Shown here one piece after another: positions 34,311 to 45,951 of a stretch of 64,000 nucleotides of DNA. Within the stretch, counting starts at the first letter, position 1. The number at the start of each line of letters is the position of its first letter. The notes beneath the pieces were generated by a model. That model was given only the letters and a program-made list of their open reading frames with translations. It made no database searches and was not told the DNA's origin. Location: the NCBI RefSeq assembly GCF_022376445.1, contig NW_025954982.1, forward strand, positions 372,001 to 436,000, in the 5' to 3' direction. The translations under genes and the position numbers were made by a program. Origin of the DNA: Fomitopsis serialis (Eukaryota; Basidiomycota; Agaricomycetes; Polyporales; Fomitopsidaceae).

Positions 34311-36134
34311 TCACCAATCCTCCGAAGGATCATCCACCACGTCCAACGGCGGCCAGAATCCCTCAACTTCCACCTCTTCCTCACTCGCATCCTCCCCTTC
34401 GCCCACTCTCCGCCTCGGCCGTCTCCCAGCAGCCTTCAAGCCCTCCACCGCTCTCCAGAACAGCGCCTCCGCACCCGTTGTGGCTGAGTCGGCTTGCTCC
34501 GGGAGGAGCGGCGAAGTAGACGCGGGCCTCAGCACGGATGACGAATGCGAATCCGCGTCGGACGTGCTAGGGTCCGGGTGCTCGATGTAGAAGAGCGTGA
34601 AGAGGGGTTCGGCGGGCGTAGGCGTGGATGTGGGAGTCGGAGCGGGGACGGCTAGGCCGAGGGTGGCGTCGAGGTAGGGGCGCAGGAGCGCTTCTGCGGA
34701 CGAGGCAGTTTGGTCGAGGAGCGGTAACGACAGGTAGAGGATCCCTGTGCGGAGGGCACATGTCAGCGTTAGGAATATGCATGCTCGCGGTTCGTGACTT
34801 ACATCTCCCTTTCGGTGTGGACATGCTACCTTCGCCTGTGACCAGCACGTTTGCCGCAGCCTTGGACGAGCCGTCTTTGAGGCTCGACGGCGGGAAGACC
34901 AGCAGAGCAGTGTCTAGCTCCTGCTTCGGGGGGATTTGTTCTGCCTCTTCGAGGTCTGCTTCTTCAGCTGTGGACGGATCGACGGTGCTCTCGGACGGCG
35001 CTTCAGGAGACGAGAACGACAGAGGTCGGTCAATGACAATTATGGCTCGTGCGATGGGATGGCTATTAGATGCTATCTGGTCAGTGCTGGGCGGCTGGGG
35101 CGAGGGGTATCCCGGCGACGCGATGAGGAGGTCGCAAGTGATTGATTCGTCGAGATTTTCGAGAGAGATCTTGTACTTCCGGCCTTCCTGCGATGGATTG
35201 GCGGCTTCGATGGAGGAAACGTTATGTCCCAAAATATATGCTGCACCGCTGACTGCGGCTGTACGGCAGAAACCCTGTGCGATCTCGCCGAGGCCGCCGT
35301 AATGGCCAACGAGGAAGGGTGAAGGTCCGTAGCGGCCTGTCGAACGGAGATACTTCCGGATGCGCTGCAATGAGGGTAGAGTCGAATCTGGTGGATGTCA
35401 GACCTGATTCATGCGGATCAGGCGGTATGGACGCTCACCTACGGCGGAGACACAGAAGGCTAGTGCGTATGCGATAGCAGCTGCAGTCTGCCCGTCAAGA
35501 GAGAAGACCTCGCGCAGGAAATCCGTGAAAGGAGCCTCCTCTTTGCCCTCAAGTTCTTTCTTGCCCTCGAAGTCACCGGCAGCAAACATCAAGTATCGCA
35601 TTAACCTCCGCTTGTCCAGTAGAGAGAGCTCCTTGTTCTTGAAGACATCCTCTTTGCTCCCCGGGACAGGCTTGACGGTGCCAGGTCCGGTGTAGATGGC
35701 GACCTTCTCAAGCAGCTTGAATCCGCCATACCGCGAGACACCAGACGCGATGAGCAAGTCAATTAGCGGACCAACAGAGGGAATGATTGTCGGTGACAAA
35801 GATATTGAATATTGACGAGACTGAGGCAATGACGAGCCCGACCGCGAGATGGACGTGAACTTGGTGCGCTGCGCGGAGACGTACGAGGAACTGGACGGTC
35901 CCGCGGCTGCCCGTTCGTCTGCCCAGCTGACGAGCTCGTCGATGGTCAAGGATGCATCGTCTCCACCGTAGTACGTGTTGATGTCAATATGTGCAACCTT
36001 GTAACCTGCCTTGGAAAGTGCGCTGAGATGGCCGCTTCAGATAGTCGGTCTCGGGACACATGCAGGCACGGTGCTCACGCAGCTGCAATTGATTCAGTCA
36101 GTCCGCTGCCAAGCATCACAGCATCGACATCCAT
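34311..36134 (-). CDS. MRS6: Rab escort protein (REP/Mrs6)
   Basis: REP presents newly made Rab GTPases to the geranylgeranyl transferase and is related to Rab GDI. The start at 36132-36134 opens MDVDAVMLGSGLTESIAAA, a Rossmann-type loop of the family. After short introns the sequence-conserved region has INTYYGGDDASLTIDELVSW-type sequence and LSPTIIPSVGPLIDLLIASG. Then come GGFKLLEKVAIYTGPGTVK, RRLMRYLMFAAGDFEG, FTDFLREVFSLDGQTAAAIA and RYGPSPFLVGHYGGLGEIAQ. CRTAAVSGAAYILGHNV follows, and the C-terminal exons are RQEP-free but acidic, ending EGFWPPLDVVDDPSEDW at 34311. Insertions relative to GDI, and the acidic tail, favour REP over GDI. Frames join cleanly. The intergenic gap to the divergent nucleolin-like gene is 318 bp. 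Confidence 0.88.
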
Positions 36135-36452
36135 TGTTCTGAGTACCAGAAGGTAACGTTTCTGAGCAGATTGACAATAATTTGAAGAGTTTGCCTGGCA
36201 AGAACTCGAGTTCGTGAAGGTAGCAGTTCAAGCACAAGCAAGTACTTACTGCGGTCGACTTCCCTTGTCTGTCAGACTTCTCTCAGGTAGTGTAAGAAGC
36301 GCCCAAAGGCGATCATGAAGAGGCGCCCGGCAAGTACCGTGATTCCGAAGCTCCGTGCATTTTGGGAAATTTTCTGTTTTCCTCCTTGGACTTATCCCAT
36401 TCATCCCGTCTGCCTTCCCTCCATCCTCCTTCTCCTAACCTCCTCCTCCGAC
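36135..36452. promoter_or_regulatory. Divergent intergenic region, MRS6 / nucleolin-like
   Basis: These 318 bp between two divergent starts should hold both promoters. Just before the ATG of the nucleolin-like gene lies a pyrimidine-rich stretch (36371-36450), common at highly expressed fungal genes. Confidence 0.5.
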
Positions 36453-38368
36453 ATGGGCAAATCAGACAAGAAGGTAGACAAAAAGGCCGAAAAGAAGGCC
36501 GCTAAGAGCGCCGCCAAGTCCCCTGCGAAGGAGACAGCCCCTGCGAAGACTAAGCCCATGTCGTCGAAGGAAATTCTGGCGAAGGCAAACGTACGTTGTT
36601 CGGGATGGTCTATCGTCGAGTACTAACATCGGACTTCAGTCCAAAGCAAAGCTTTCAAAGAAGGACGAGAGCAGTGACGAGTCGGAGAGCGACTCCGAGG
36701 ACGAGAAGCCGGCACCAAAGGCTAACGGCAAGCAGGTATGTTGTGCAGTACCCCTAGCGATATTCTTCATTGCACTGCTCACAAAATACCACCAGGCTGT
36801 TAAGGCTGGTTCATCCTCGACTGAATCCAGTGACGAGTCGTCGCCTGTGGTCGAGACACCTAAGAAGGTGAATGTCAAGGTAAATACCAGCTCTCTGCCT
36901 CGCGTTCTCAGCTGATGTTTACTTAGGCGAAGTCGGCCCCTGCTGCCAAGTCGACTCCTGCAAAGGCTAACGGGAAGGTCAAGAAGCCTCCCTCCAGCGA
37001 AAGCGAGAGCGAGAGCGAATCTGAGGATGAAAAGCCTAAGGTTGCACAACTGAAGGCGACGCCCAAGAAGGCGGCATCGTCCTCGAGTGAAAGCGAGAGC
37101 AGCTCCGAGGATGAGCTACCGAAAAAAGCGTCGAAACAGGTGGTACCGACTCCCGCAAAGACCGCTACACCCGCAAAAGCACCGGCCAAGGCTGACTCTT
37201 CGAGCTCAGAGGAGAGCGACAGCAGTTCCGATGAGGAAGCGCCTAAGACGACGGGGCAACAAAAGGCTGCACAGGCCAAGACTACACCTGCTAAGAAGCA
37301 GGACTCCGACGAGGACAGCTCCGACGAGAGTTCTGAGGATGAGGATGCTGAGATGGCGGACGAGACGGCTAAGTCCTCGAAGGGTATGTAACAAGCAAGT
37401 TTTCCACCATGGTCTTTCTCACACCCTTTAGCTTCAGGGAAGCGCAAGGCGGATGACGATTCCTCCGCCCCTGCGAAAAAGGCCAAGGTGGCCAGTGGCG
37501 GTGCAGCCACCACTGACGACTCCGAGCCGACCAAGGCGATCTTCGTCGGGAGGCTCTCCTGGAACGTCGACAATGACTGGCTCGCGCAAGAGTTCGCCGA
37601 GTGCGGCGAGGTCGTCGAAGCGCGGGTGCAGATGGACCGCAACACGGGCAAGTCGCGCGGTTTCGGCTACGTGACGTTTGCCACGGAGGAGGCTGTAGAG
37701 GCCGCGATCAAGCTGAACGGCAAGGAGATCGACGGGCGCCCAGTCAACATCGACAAGAGCCAACCGAAGCCGGCCGGTGAGCGGCGCGAGAGCCGCGCCA
37801 AGGTCTTCGGTGACAGTCAGAGCGCGCCGTCCGCGACACTCTTCGTCGGTAACCTCAGCTGGGACGCCACGGAGGATGCGCTCTGGGAGACGTTCAGCGA
37901 TTATGGCGAGGTGAAGAGTGTGCGCGTGCCGACGGACCGGGAGTCCGGTAAGCCGAAGGGCTTTGGTTACGTCGAGTTCTCCGACGTCGACTCGGCAACG
38001 AAGGCGTTCGAGGGCGCGTCGGGTGCGGAGATCGCGGGTCGGGCGATCCGCCTGGACTACTCACAACCGAGGGATTCCAATGGCGGTGGAGGCCGGGGTT
38101 TCGGCGGTGGAGATAGGGGCGGTCGTGGAAGGGGCCGAGTGAGTTTCGACCTATCAATAACCCATTTTCATAACTGACGCTCATCCAGGGCTTTGGTGGC
38201 GGATTCGGCGGCGGTGATCGTGGTGGTCGCGGACGTGGTGGAGGTCGTGGGCGCGGTGGCGACCGTGGGCGTGGTGGCGATCGGGGTCGCGGACGCGGTG
38301 GTGGCAGAGGCTTCTCTCGCAACGGTGCCATCGCACACTCTGCAGGTACCAAGGTTACCTTCGACTGA
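36453..38368 (+). CDS. NSR1: Nucleolin-like protein (Nsr1/gar2 type), two RRMs and a GAR tail
   Basis: Nsr1/gar2 proteins work in the nucleolus on pre-rRNA processing and small-subunit assembly. The start at 36453 gives a Lys-rich head (MGKSDKKVDKKAEKKAAKSA). Exons separated by short introns encode repeating acidic Ser/Glu blocks alternating with basic Lys/Pro/Ala blocks, as in nucleolin. A long exon then holds RRM1 (AIFVGRLSWNVDNDWLAQEF; RNP1 KSRGFGYVTF) and RRM2 (TLFVGNLSWDATEDALWETF; RNP1 KPKGFGYVEF). The C-terminus is a Gly/Arg-rich tail (FGGGDRGGRGRGR type, split by an intron near 38140-38187), ending GAIAHSAGTKVTFD at 38368. The domain order is complete. Confidence 0.93.
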
Positions 38369-38776
38369 TCCATGCATTATTAGACAGACCCCATTGTATG
38401 CTTATGCTTTTCGTCTCGACTGGTTGGTTTATCCTACGTATGCCGCAGATTCTTCCTTCTTACGATTGTCTTACGATCACGATACTCGTTGATCAAATAC
38501 TGCTACTTTGTTGGAGAGCTACGGTGACAGACATGACATGCAACAGAACAGAGCATTATAAACAGAAGCGTAAGTTAGGCGGTAGGGGAATGGACATTCT
38601 GATGGGGGTATTAAAAGCAAAACAAGCAATTCAGTTGAGAATGTGTGGATGCCACTGCCGCGCAATAAGAAGATAAGAATAGGCAAGATAACGAGAGTGT
38701 TGCCAATGTTCTCGGGGAGCCGGAGAAGTTGGAGAACAGCTGGAAGATGGAAAGAGAGATGAACTGAAGAGATCGT
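38369..38776. other. 3' intergenic region between convergent genes
   Basis: This is the untranslated region between the stop of the nucleolin-like gene and the stop of RIC8. No gene was recognised. Confidence 0.5.
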
Positions 38777-40944
38777 TCAGCCTAGGCGACCCTCTTGAGC
38801 TGCCCTGCGTATCGGATTTTGATTTGGTTGAAGGGCCCCGCTCCTCTCGAGACGGTCGAATAGGACGAACAACTTCTCTGCCTCGCGCTCCTTTTCTTCA
38901 TCGGTCATCTCGATTTCCGGCCTGTCTTCCTCTGCGATACCAGTGATCGGGTTGATGGGCACGCCCGTCTGTGTTATCTGCGGGACAGGAGCGTTGGACG
39001 GCCGTGAGGGCTGGCCGGTGATGCCTTTGTGGAAGAGGAAGCCTGCGACGTTACCGTACCCGACGTACGACGCAAGCAGACTCGCTAAAGCGTACATCGT
39101 TTGAGAGGCACTGACAAAATCAAAGAAAATCACGTACCGTCGAAGTCGCAGATCGAGTAGAGCATCTCACCAGTAGCCGACTTCAGGCGCGTATGATGCA
39201 CACTCGCGAGTAACCTCAAGCAGCGGCCTAAGAGGTCAGGGCGTCCTTCGAGCGGTGTCGTGCGATCGAGGTCAGGGGGCAACACCCACTCGCGCATGCG
39301 CGCCCGTGAACCTTCGTCCGCCGTGCACAGCTTGTTGACGAGCAGGACGAGCGGCACAAGCACGTCGTCCAAGTTGGCATTTCCCTCCGCCCGACACTTT
39401 TCGCGCACCCTCATGTCGTCGGGATCAATGCTTCCCGGAAGGTAGTGCGAGAGCGACACGTCGAGCAGGTCATATACGCGAAGGAGTACGTCCACAGGCG
39501 CTGACGGAGAGGGTGAGGTAGAGCGAGAGAGCGAGAGCGATCGCCGGCCGGCACTAAGCTTAGAGATCGCGCGGTCGAAAGCGCTATACTTCGCGTCCTT
39601 AGAGGGCCCGAGCGTCGGCGAGCCGCTCGCGCTTGCACTCGCGCTTTGCGGAGGAGAACCGAAGGGTGACTCGCGACTCTTAGGAGAGCGCGGAGTGCCG
39701 CTGCGACTCGATTGGAGCCACTTCGGATGAAGGGAGGGCGTGACGGGGATGGTGATGAGTGAGTGGATAATGTGTGTCATCGGGGGTACGAGCGGCGAGG
39801 GGAAGGAGGGTGGGAGGGCGTTAAAGGATCGGAGAAGGGGAGGAAGGATGCTGCACATGTATCAGTACAAAGTGTGTCATCCTCAAATACATACAAACGT
39901 ACCCGTCGAGGCGTTCATTCCAACAGTCGCCCATGATCTTAGCCTCATCCTCAGACCTGTTCATTATCTCCTCGGAGTCGTTTGCAATCTGGCCCACAAA
40001 TGGTAAACTTTCATGTCCAATTCCACGCCGTGTTCAGCACGCACCTTGGGATAGTGTAACAACAGATTAAACGTAAACTTGAGTAAGTCGGTCATCGCCT
40101 CTCGTGATAGCTTCGTGCTAGTCTGGATGCTCCTCGACAGGCAGTCCAGCTTCACGCCAATTATTTCGATGATATTACCCGGGTGCCCGGGCGGCTTCGT
40201 CTCAACGAGCGCACGGATGAAGTTGGCGGAAGACGCCATCGACACCGTGGATAGAAAAAGGATTCGCGAAGCGAGGAAGATACGTTCCGCGTTCGTGCTT
40301 TTCTGTTGTGAGAACGAATGAGTTGGCAAAGCGATCTGGCAACCCATCTCAAACGCACTTCAAGCAGCTCAACTGCGGCATCCCCGCCGCCGACATCGCT
40401 CCGTATGTAGGTATCTCGCGCGTAACTGATCAATAACATGGCATTCGCGATGCACCGTAGTGCCTCGTTCGACGCGTCTGCATCATCTTTGAAAGAGCGA
40501 GAGAGCGCAAGGAGCGTCGAAAGGTTGGCGGACGTAGCGATGACTTCCGAGCCTGCGGGTTCCTTGCCCAGTATCTTCACAGCTAACAAGGCAGGGAAGG
40601 CGTCTGGGGAAGTACATTAGACTTTCCTCACGTACAGAGATGCGGCCCCCGCTCCTCGTGTATATCGCTCGGTTAGACACTCACCTTTGGCCGTCAACCT
40701 GCTCTTCTTCCCATTTCCGGAACCACACTTCGTTAGATCGTCTAGAATTGTCTGTACAAGCGTCTTGCGCGTCCCGGGATCGATCTGCGAAGGGTATGCT
40801 AGTCGAGAAAGAAATTCAATTGCTGCTAGCGGATGGAGGCAGGGCCACGCGCATACCGTCCGTTATCGACTGGAGAACAGACGCCACCTCCGGCCGCAGC
40901 GAGGAGGACGAGAGCGCAGAGTAGGCACCGAGGAAATTGGACAT
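38777..40944 (-). CDS. RIC8: Ric8/synembryn, G-alpha chaperone and exchange factor
   Basis: Ric8 folds and activates heterotrimeric G-alpha subunits in the cytosol. The start at 40942-40944 opens MSNFLGAYSALSSSSLRPEV. Introns separate ITDG.IDPGTRKTLVQTIL-type sequence, AFPALLAVKILGKEP and NEALRCIANAMLLISYARDT. These are armadillo/HEAT-like helices, as expected. The middle has AERIFLASRILFLSTVSM and LLKFTFNLLLHYPK. A Ser-rich insertion (SPKSRESPFGSPPQ, SLSLSRSTSPSPSA) precedes LLVNKLCTADEGSRARMREW, DLLGRCLRLLASVHHTRLKS and GYGNVAGFLFHKG. The end NPITGIAEEDRPEIEMTDEE and EAEKLFVLFDRLERSG is the hallmark C-terminal motif of the family. All parts are in order. Confidence 0.9.
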
Positions 40945-41337
40945 CGGCAGTAGCTTGACAGCAGCTAGCGTAAACGGAAGGCGTGAAAGCGTAAGCTCGC
41001 GCCGTCGTACTTCTAGCGCAAGTATTTAATTTCGAAAGAAGCAGGCGAGCTCGAGGTGAGTTTCTCCGCAGATCTTCGAAAGCACAAGCCGGGCGTATTC
41101 TTGATCGTCGCGCGTGGGAGCAGCGTATTAGGGCGAAAAGAGAGCACGGAGGTCGTCAGAATAGAGAAAAATGGGAAGGGTATGAAGTGGTCGGCATGAA
41201 CGTTGAGACCAAGCTGAGACTGGCGGCAGACAACCGCAGGCGCTCATGATATTACTCGTATACTAAAGCAGATCCGGTGAATTCGTTTGCACCTGTTTGG
41301 CCCAGCGCTTCTGTCTACGTCTGTGGCTGAGTAAAAC
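40945..41337. other. Intergenic, RIC8 promoter side
   Basis: This should hold the RIC8 promoter (leftward) and may include the left edge of the Helitron. No gene was recognised. Confidence 0.45.
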
Positions 41338-41363
41338 TCGATGTGGCCACTGGTCGATGCGCA

Positions 41364-41393
41364 GTTATGCGTCGTTATGCGTCGTTATGCGCC
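41364..41393 (+). repeat. Three tandem 10-bp GTTATGCGTC units
   Basis: Three head-to-tail units GTTATGCGTC, GTTATGCGTC and GTTATGCGCC occur here. GTTATGCGTT recurs at 41766. The position near the presumed 5' end of the Helitron suggests a subterminal repeat, but this is unproven. Confidence 0.8.
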
Positions 41394-41837
41394 ATTAGCC
41401 ATTACCAAGGTGCACTACTCTCTGTCTTTTTTCTGTGTTTACCATCGCTACCAATTGACTGTAAGTCTGCGGAAGCGCGACACATCCCGACTGCCTTCCG
41501 AATACAGCAACTGGCTCTGCTTTGTAACACTACCGCCCTCCGACTCGCTTCCAATCAAGTCGTAGTCCCCGCCCGCTCAGCGCATGGCCACATGCTGTGT
41601 TGCAGGACGCGCATTTCCTTCCCCCCTCTGCGTCTGTACCTCCTGTCTGTTGTGCGCATGACACTGTCATGCATTCTCAGTGCCTCTACCCCTGTCTTCG
41701 TTATTGTCTCCCAAAACGGTAAGGCTGCCTGTTGTCTTTGTGTCGATCAGATCTAACGGCTTATTGTTATGCGTTCGACTGTATTTCTGCCCGCTGCCTG
41801 CCCGCCGTTTTTGACGTGCTGTCCCGCAACTCCCGCG

Positions 41838-42921
41838 ATGACCAACCTTCTTCTCTTCGGCTTTCTAGCCCTCACCAACGGCCGTCGTTCATCAAGCGCT
41901 AACCGCCAACGCGGTACTTCGACGTTCCACAACTACTACGCCACCTTGATCGAATGCTCGAATGGCAGCGACATTCCGGCTGAGCTGCGCGTGTACAGCC
42001 CTCCAAACGACACTGTCTTACCTGACAGCACTATTGCTTACGTCATCGCGCGTGCCTATTGCCCTTCTGCCGGCATGGCTTTGCTTGATGCTATCCAGCT
42101 CACACCTTTCTACGGCGATCCATCTCTCGGGGACGAATACGATGACAGTGTTCCGTCCTTCCCGCCCACCATCATCGGCATCGGAACGGTTGCGTCCACG
42201 CCTGATGTCCTTGCAGACGGCAAATCAAAGTCATTCCCTGTTGTCGCCCATGAGCGCGTGCGCGACGAAAGTAAAACGTCTACTATTCAGTAAGTGTAAT
42301 TACAGCACAGTCTCTTCGCACTTTCATCAAATCTCCCACTTAGGTGCATATACGACGCTTCGCCCCGATGGGTTACCGTTCCTGCTCCTGCCCCCAACTC
42401 TACCGTATCTTTCCTCGGCCGATGCTCGCGCGTGCGTTCAGATGGCGTGTTGGGTGTCGACCTTGAGCTCATTTCTTTCAACGTCGGCCCCTCTCCTGTT
42501 GCTGTCGGAGGTGGCACTCTACCCGGAGGCAGTCGATCGTCGACTGCTAACACTCCTCAAACTCCGCGCAGTCGCAGACGTCGCGGCAACGTTCACTCGG
42601 CATCGCCGCAGGCTGCTCGGGTGACCGCCAATGTATCACCATCTGCGTGCGTCACTTCTTACTTCCTCTGCCATCCTTTTCTGATCTGCATGCTGTAGTT
42701 CATCGTCGACGTCTCCCACGGCAAACCATCGTTCGACCTCTTCGCTTACTGCCGACAACTCTAGTGCAGTTGCACTTGAGTTACCTCTCCCTGTCGATCT
42801 CCGTGAAATGTCTCCTCTCACGGAAGCCCCTGCGGATGAAATCAATGGTAATGTGCCTGAAGCGGATGCAGAAGACTCTCCTTCTCAGCGGAAGGGGAAG
42901 AAACGCGCCCGCGCTGCCTGA
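41838..42921 (+). CDS. Helitron accessory protein, possible OB-fold
   Basis: This protein is not named in any pathway I know. Three exons join in frame (to 42289; 42344-42646; 42699-42921) by GT-AG introns of 54 and 52 nt. The start MTNLLLFGFLALTNGRRSSS at 41838 is preferred; an ATG at 41769 is also open. Exon 1 has TFHNYYATLIECSNGSDIPA, ELRVYSPPNDTVLPDSTIAY and VIARAYCPSAGMALLDAIQL, and it ends in QCIYDASP-type strands after the junction. Exon 2 has WVTVPAPAPNSTVSFLGRCS and LGVDLELISFNVGP. Alternating short hydrophobic strands of this length suggest an oligonucleotide-binding (OB) fold, hence ssDNA binding. The C-terminus is Ser/Thr-rich with a basic end, KGKKRARAA, a likely nuclear signal. 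The OB call is inference without a search. Confidence 0.65.
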
Positions 42922-43364
42922 CGTTCATGTCGTACGTTGATCATTGGCTTTTCTTTGTTCTATTCGCCTGACGTCAGAATGTACAGCCAGTATGCATCAG
43001 TCTTCGTACTTATATCACCTGTGGCCGTGTTGAATGTACTGTATTGCGATATGTATTTTTATGTTCATGCATGAGCGCGTTCGACCTTGCTATTCCCTGC
43101 TGGACCTTGCGCAGGGCGCATGTAGGCCAACAACGTTAGCATGGGAACTAGCCGCTGTCGCTGCGCACCACGCGTCACGCGTCACGCCCAACCCTGCGCA
43201 GCGCCAGCCTCTCCCAGTGCCGCCGTGATCGCCTTTCCCACTTACGGAGCAACGCCCGCCTGTGCGAGCACGGAGCTAGGGCTTCACCTTGGCTCCCCGG
43301 AGACAGGTGCTGACTCCCCGTGTCTTTGCTGGCTCGTTGGTCCTGACTGGTTCGGACACCATCT

Positions 43365-45155
43365 ATGTCCACCGCCGCTCCTTACATCTCGCACCTGCCC
43401 ACTCCCGCGCCGCCCTCTTCACACCTTCGTCCATGTCGACGACGCCGCAGACGCAGTACCAGCCATCGTCATCACCCGCCACCCACCGCCCACTATCGAG
43501 GTTATCGCCCCAGTGGCGTGTCCGTCTACGAGTACAACGAGCAGCTCGCAGAGGCCAACTTACACGCTGCTGCCACCGTCGACTACCACAACCCATACAC
43601 GTCATCTAGGCAGGCGCTTGCGCCTCAAGCCAACGTTCACTGCAGATGCGGCGCTCACGACATGTACCTCCCCGGAAGACGTGAAGTTCCCAACCCAGAA
43701 GGCCAACAAATCCTCCCCGCGCTCCTCGCAGCCTGACCTCCGTCTCAAGCCGTCTGCGTCCAGACTCCATGCGCGAGCGTCAGCGTGCCCACGACATCCG
43801 ATCGCCTGCGCAGCCACCGCCGACTCTGCGGCCATGGCAAGTCTGCACAGGGTGGCGAACAGGCCGGGAGTGCCCATGGTCAGGTCACGATGCTATACGA
43901 CACTCCTGACCTGACAATACCATTATCTCACAATGAAACTTTATCTACCTTAGCTGCCCGGTGTGTCTCTGCCCACACGAGTTCTTCCCTCCTGACTATG
44001 CCCCCGGGCCATCTCTCGCCGAGCTCATCTCCGTCCACATCTCTTTCATCGCATCTCTCTCAGACATCGTGATGCACAGCTCCTTATACGCTGGCCGTGT
44101 GTCCTTCTCTCACCGTACACCTCTTGACAACCCGTCTCGTCTCTATCTTCGGTCATGGCAAACAATACTACTGTACTGTTTCTTTTTCTGTGGCATCATT
44201 CTGGTGTCCAACGCATCGTCCGTGGTACGCCATTCTATGCTGCATCGTGATGTACATTAACTCATTTAATATTTGCTGTTGTACAATGATCGCCCTGTAG
44301 ACACCGCTGATGTGAAGATTCTCTATGGCTCTCGCCGTATTTGTTCCTTGATCAATTCTGTCTGGGAAGATGGCATTTCCAATGTTGTCGTTCCCCTTGG
44401 TCATATGCTCGCGGTGCGTTGCCATCTCTGCCGATATCTGCAAATGTAGCTCATCTGGCCATGCAGGACAACTCAAACCGCTTCTCATATCGATTATCGC
44501 GTGCAGCATTGAAGTTGCGCGCACTATGGTTATGGCTTGAACTTCCCCCTCAACACAACACGGGTTCTCCACTACATGCACGTTATTGCATTTTTTTCAT
44601 CATTCGTCACACCGATCCTGCGTTGCAACACGCCCCTATTCAGCTTTCTTACTTTATTCTTTGGTTCACATACCATTGCATTCAACACTACATCCTTTCT
44701 GATTACATGTTCAACCCTCGTGATTTCGCACGTCTCTTGCGCTGTTCATACTCCCTGACGCCGTCCCACTCCTATGGTGCTTTACTGTACAATCATGGGC
44801 TACGTTTTGCGTACGGCGACGCCTCCACTAACGCCCGTGAATGCCCTGCGCTGTTCCTCTCGCAGCGCTACGACTGCCCTTTGTCGACATGGCCTGCAGA
44901 TGATGCCGAGATGCGCCTGCCATCAACTATCGACATGTGCTACCATAATGCAAGGTGAGTTGCACGTACATTGGTGCTGTCCAGCGTGCTCATTCGTATT
45001 GGCTTTACATTAGTGCCCTACTTCAATGGTAGCCGCCGCTTCATCATTCTACTCTGACTATTCGTCCTCACGGTGGCCCCTGTGTGTATGTGCCACCAGT
45101 CGATCCTCGTGCCATCTACAATTATCTAGATCGTGTACTTTGTATCGTGCCGTAA
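43365..45155 (+). pseudogene. Second Helitron accessory gene, frame-broken
   Basis: Several pieces read as protein but in changing frames. The first is YRGYRPSGVSVYEYNEQLAE with QALAPQANVHCRCGAHDMYL (about 43490-43680). Next is FPPDYAPGPSLAELISVHIS with YAGRVSFSHRTPLDNPSRL (43980-44140). Then come FGHGKQYYCTVSFSVASFWC (44145-44215), VDTADVKILYGSRRICSLIN to PLGHMLA (44300-44413) and, after an intron, LKLRALWLWLELPPQHN to MRLPSTIDMCYHNA (44464-44953). The last is TLTIRPHGGPCVYVPPVDPR with YLDRVL, ending at 45153-45155. The pieces lie in order, but the frame changes by single bases near 44135, 44282 and 45045. The Rep gene in the same element is intact, so either sequence errors or decay of a dispensable gene explains this. 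I cannot assign a function. I know of similar unnamed proteins beside Agaricomycete Helitrons only from general familiarity. Confidence 0.45.
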
Positions 45156-45951
45156 TGGTGTTATGCCCATATGAGACTTCCGCTTTCTTATATTCATCTT
45201 GGCATTGATCTCGGGCATTGTCCACATCTGTACTTCATCTCCTTTGTCGGAGCGCACAGAACGCCTGCCCGACATTTAAAATATCTTATTATTCGTCAAT
45301 GTCTACAGATCTTCGACTCACAGTCGCTCTCCGCGCACCATTGCAACAACAACTCTGCAATGTGCATCCTTCGCAATGCTGCTGCAGGCTGTACGTTCCA
45401 TTCCCGCTCTGGCGAATGTTGCACTTCAGTACACTAACATTACCCGCCACATGTCATTGTTCAGTATTCGCCGCTCTGCGCAAATTAAACATCGCACGTC
45501 CGCGTACCCGCGCAACGCAAACTCTGCGTACAGAGCTGCCCGCGCACGCACTGCCGCTTGCAACCGTCATTCACTGCGGTTACATCACGCACGAGATTCA
45601 GCATCGTGGCCCTACCCATATTACTATGCATGTTCAGCATGCCAGTGCCAGATGATAGACTCCATTACAGTAACATGCCCCTGTTGGTAGTCGCCTCAGG
45701 CTCATGCTGTGCATCGTACTAACCTGTTATACTACTGCCTCTATGTGTAACCCTCTTCTATTGTCTCCGACTTCATACAACACCATCTGCCAAGCTGTAC
45801 ATCGCAGACACAGTCAACCATTCCCAGTCTAATCATCTATCTTCTCCATTGCACTCTCGTGTGTGCGTATCCTTCGAAATTGAATGCAGTCATCCATTGC
45901 CTGCAACTCCCTTGCTACGTAAGTATTCAACGGTCAATCTGACAAAGGTGC
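45156..45951. other. Helitron interior, unassigned
   Basis: About 800 bp before the Rep gene. A basic stretch (RRSAQIKHRTSAYPRNANSA, about 45469-45530) could be a 5' exon of the Rep protein, but no splice junction could be fixed. Otherwise nothing was recognised. Confidence 0.35.

Noticed and set aside
34311..36134. Rab GDI instead of Rab escort protein
   Set aside because: The long Ser/Glu-rich insertions and the acidic C-terminus fit REP/Mrs6; GDI is shorter and lacks them.
36903..37435. Minus-strand Ser/Leu-rich frames opposite the nucleolin-like gene
   Set aside because: They are the antisense of the Ser/Glu codon repeats and have no independent support.
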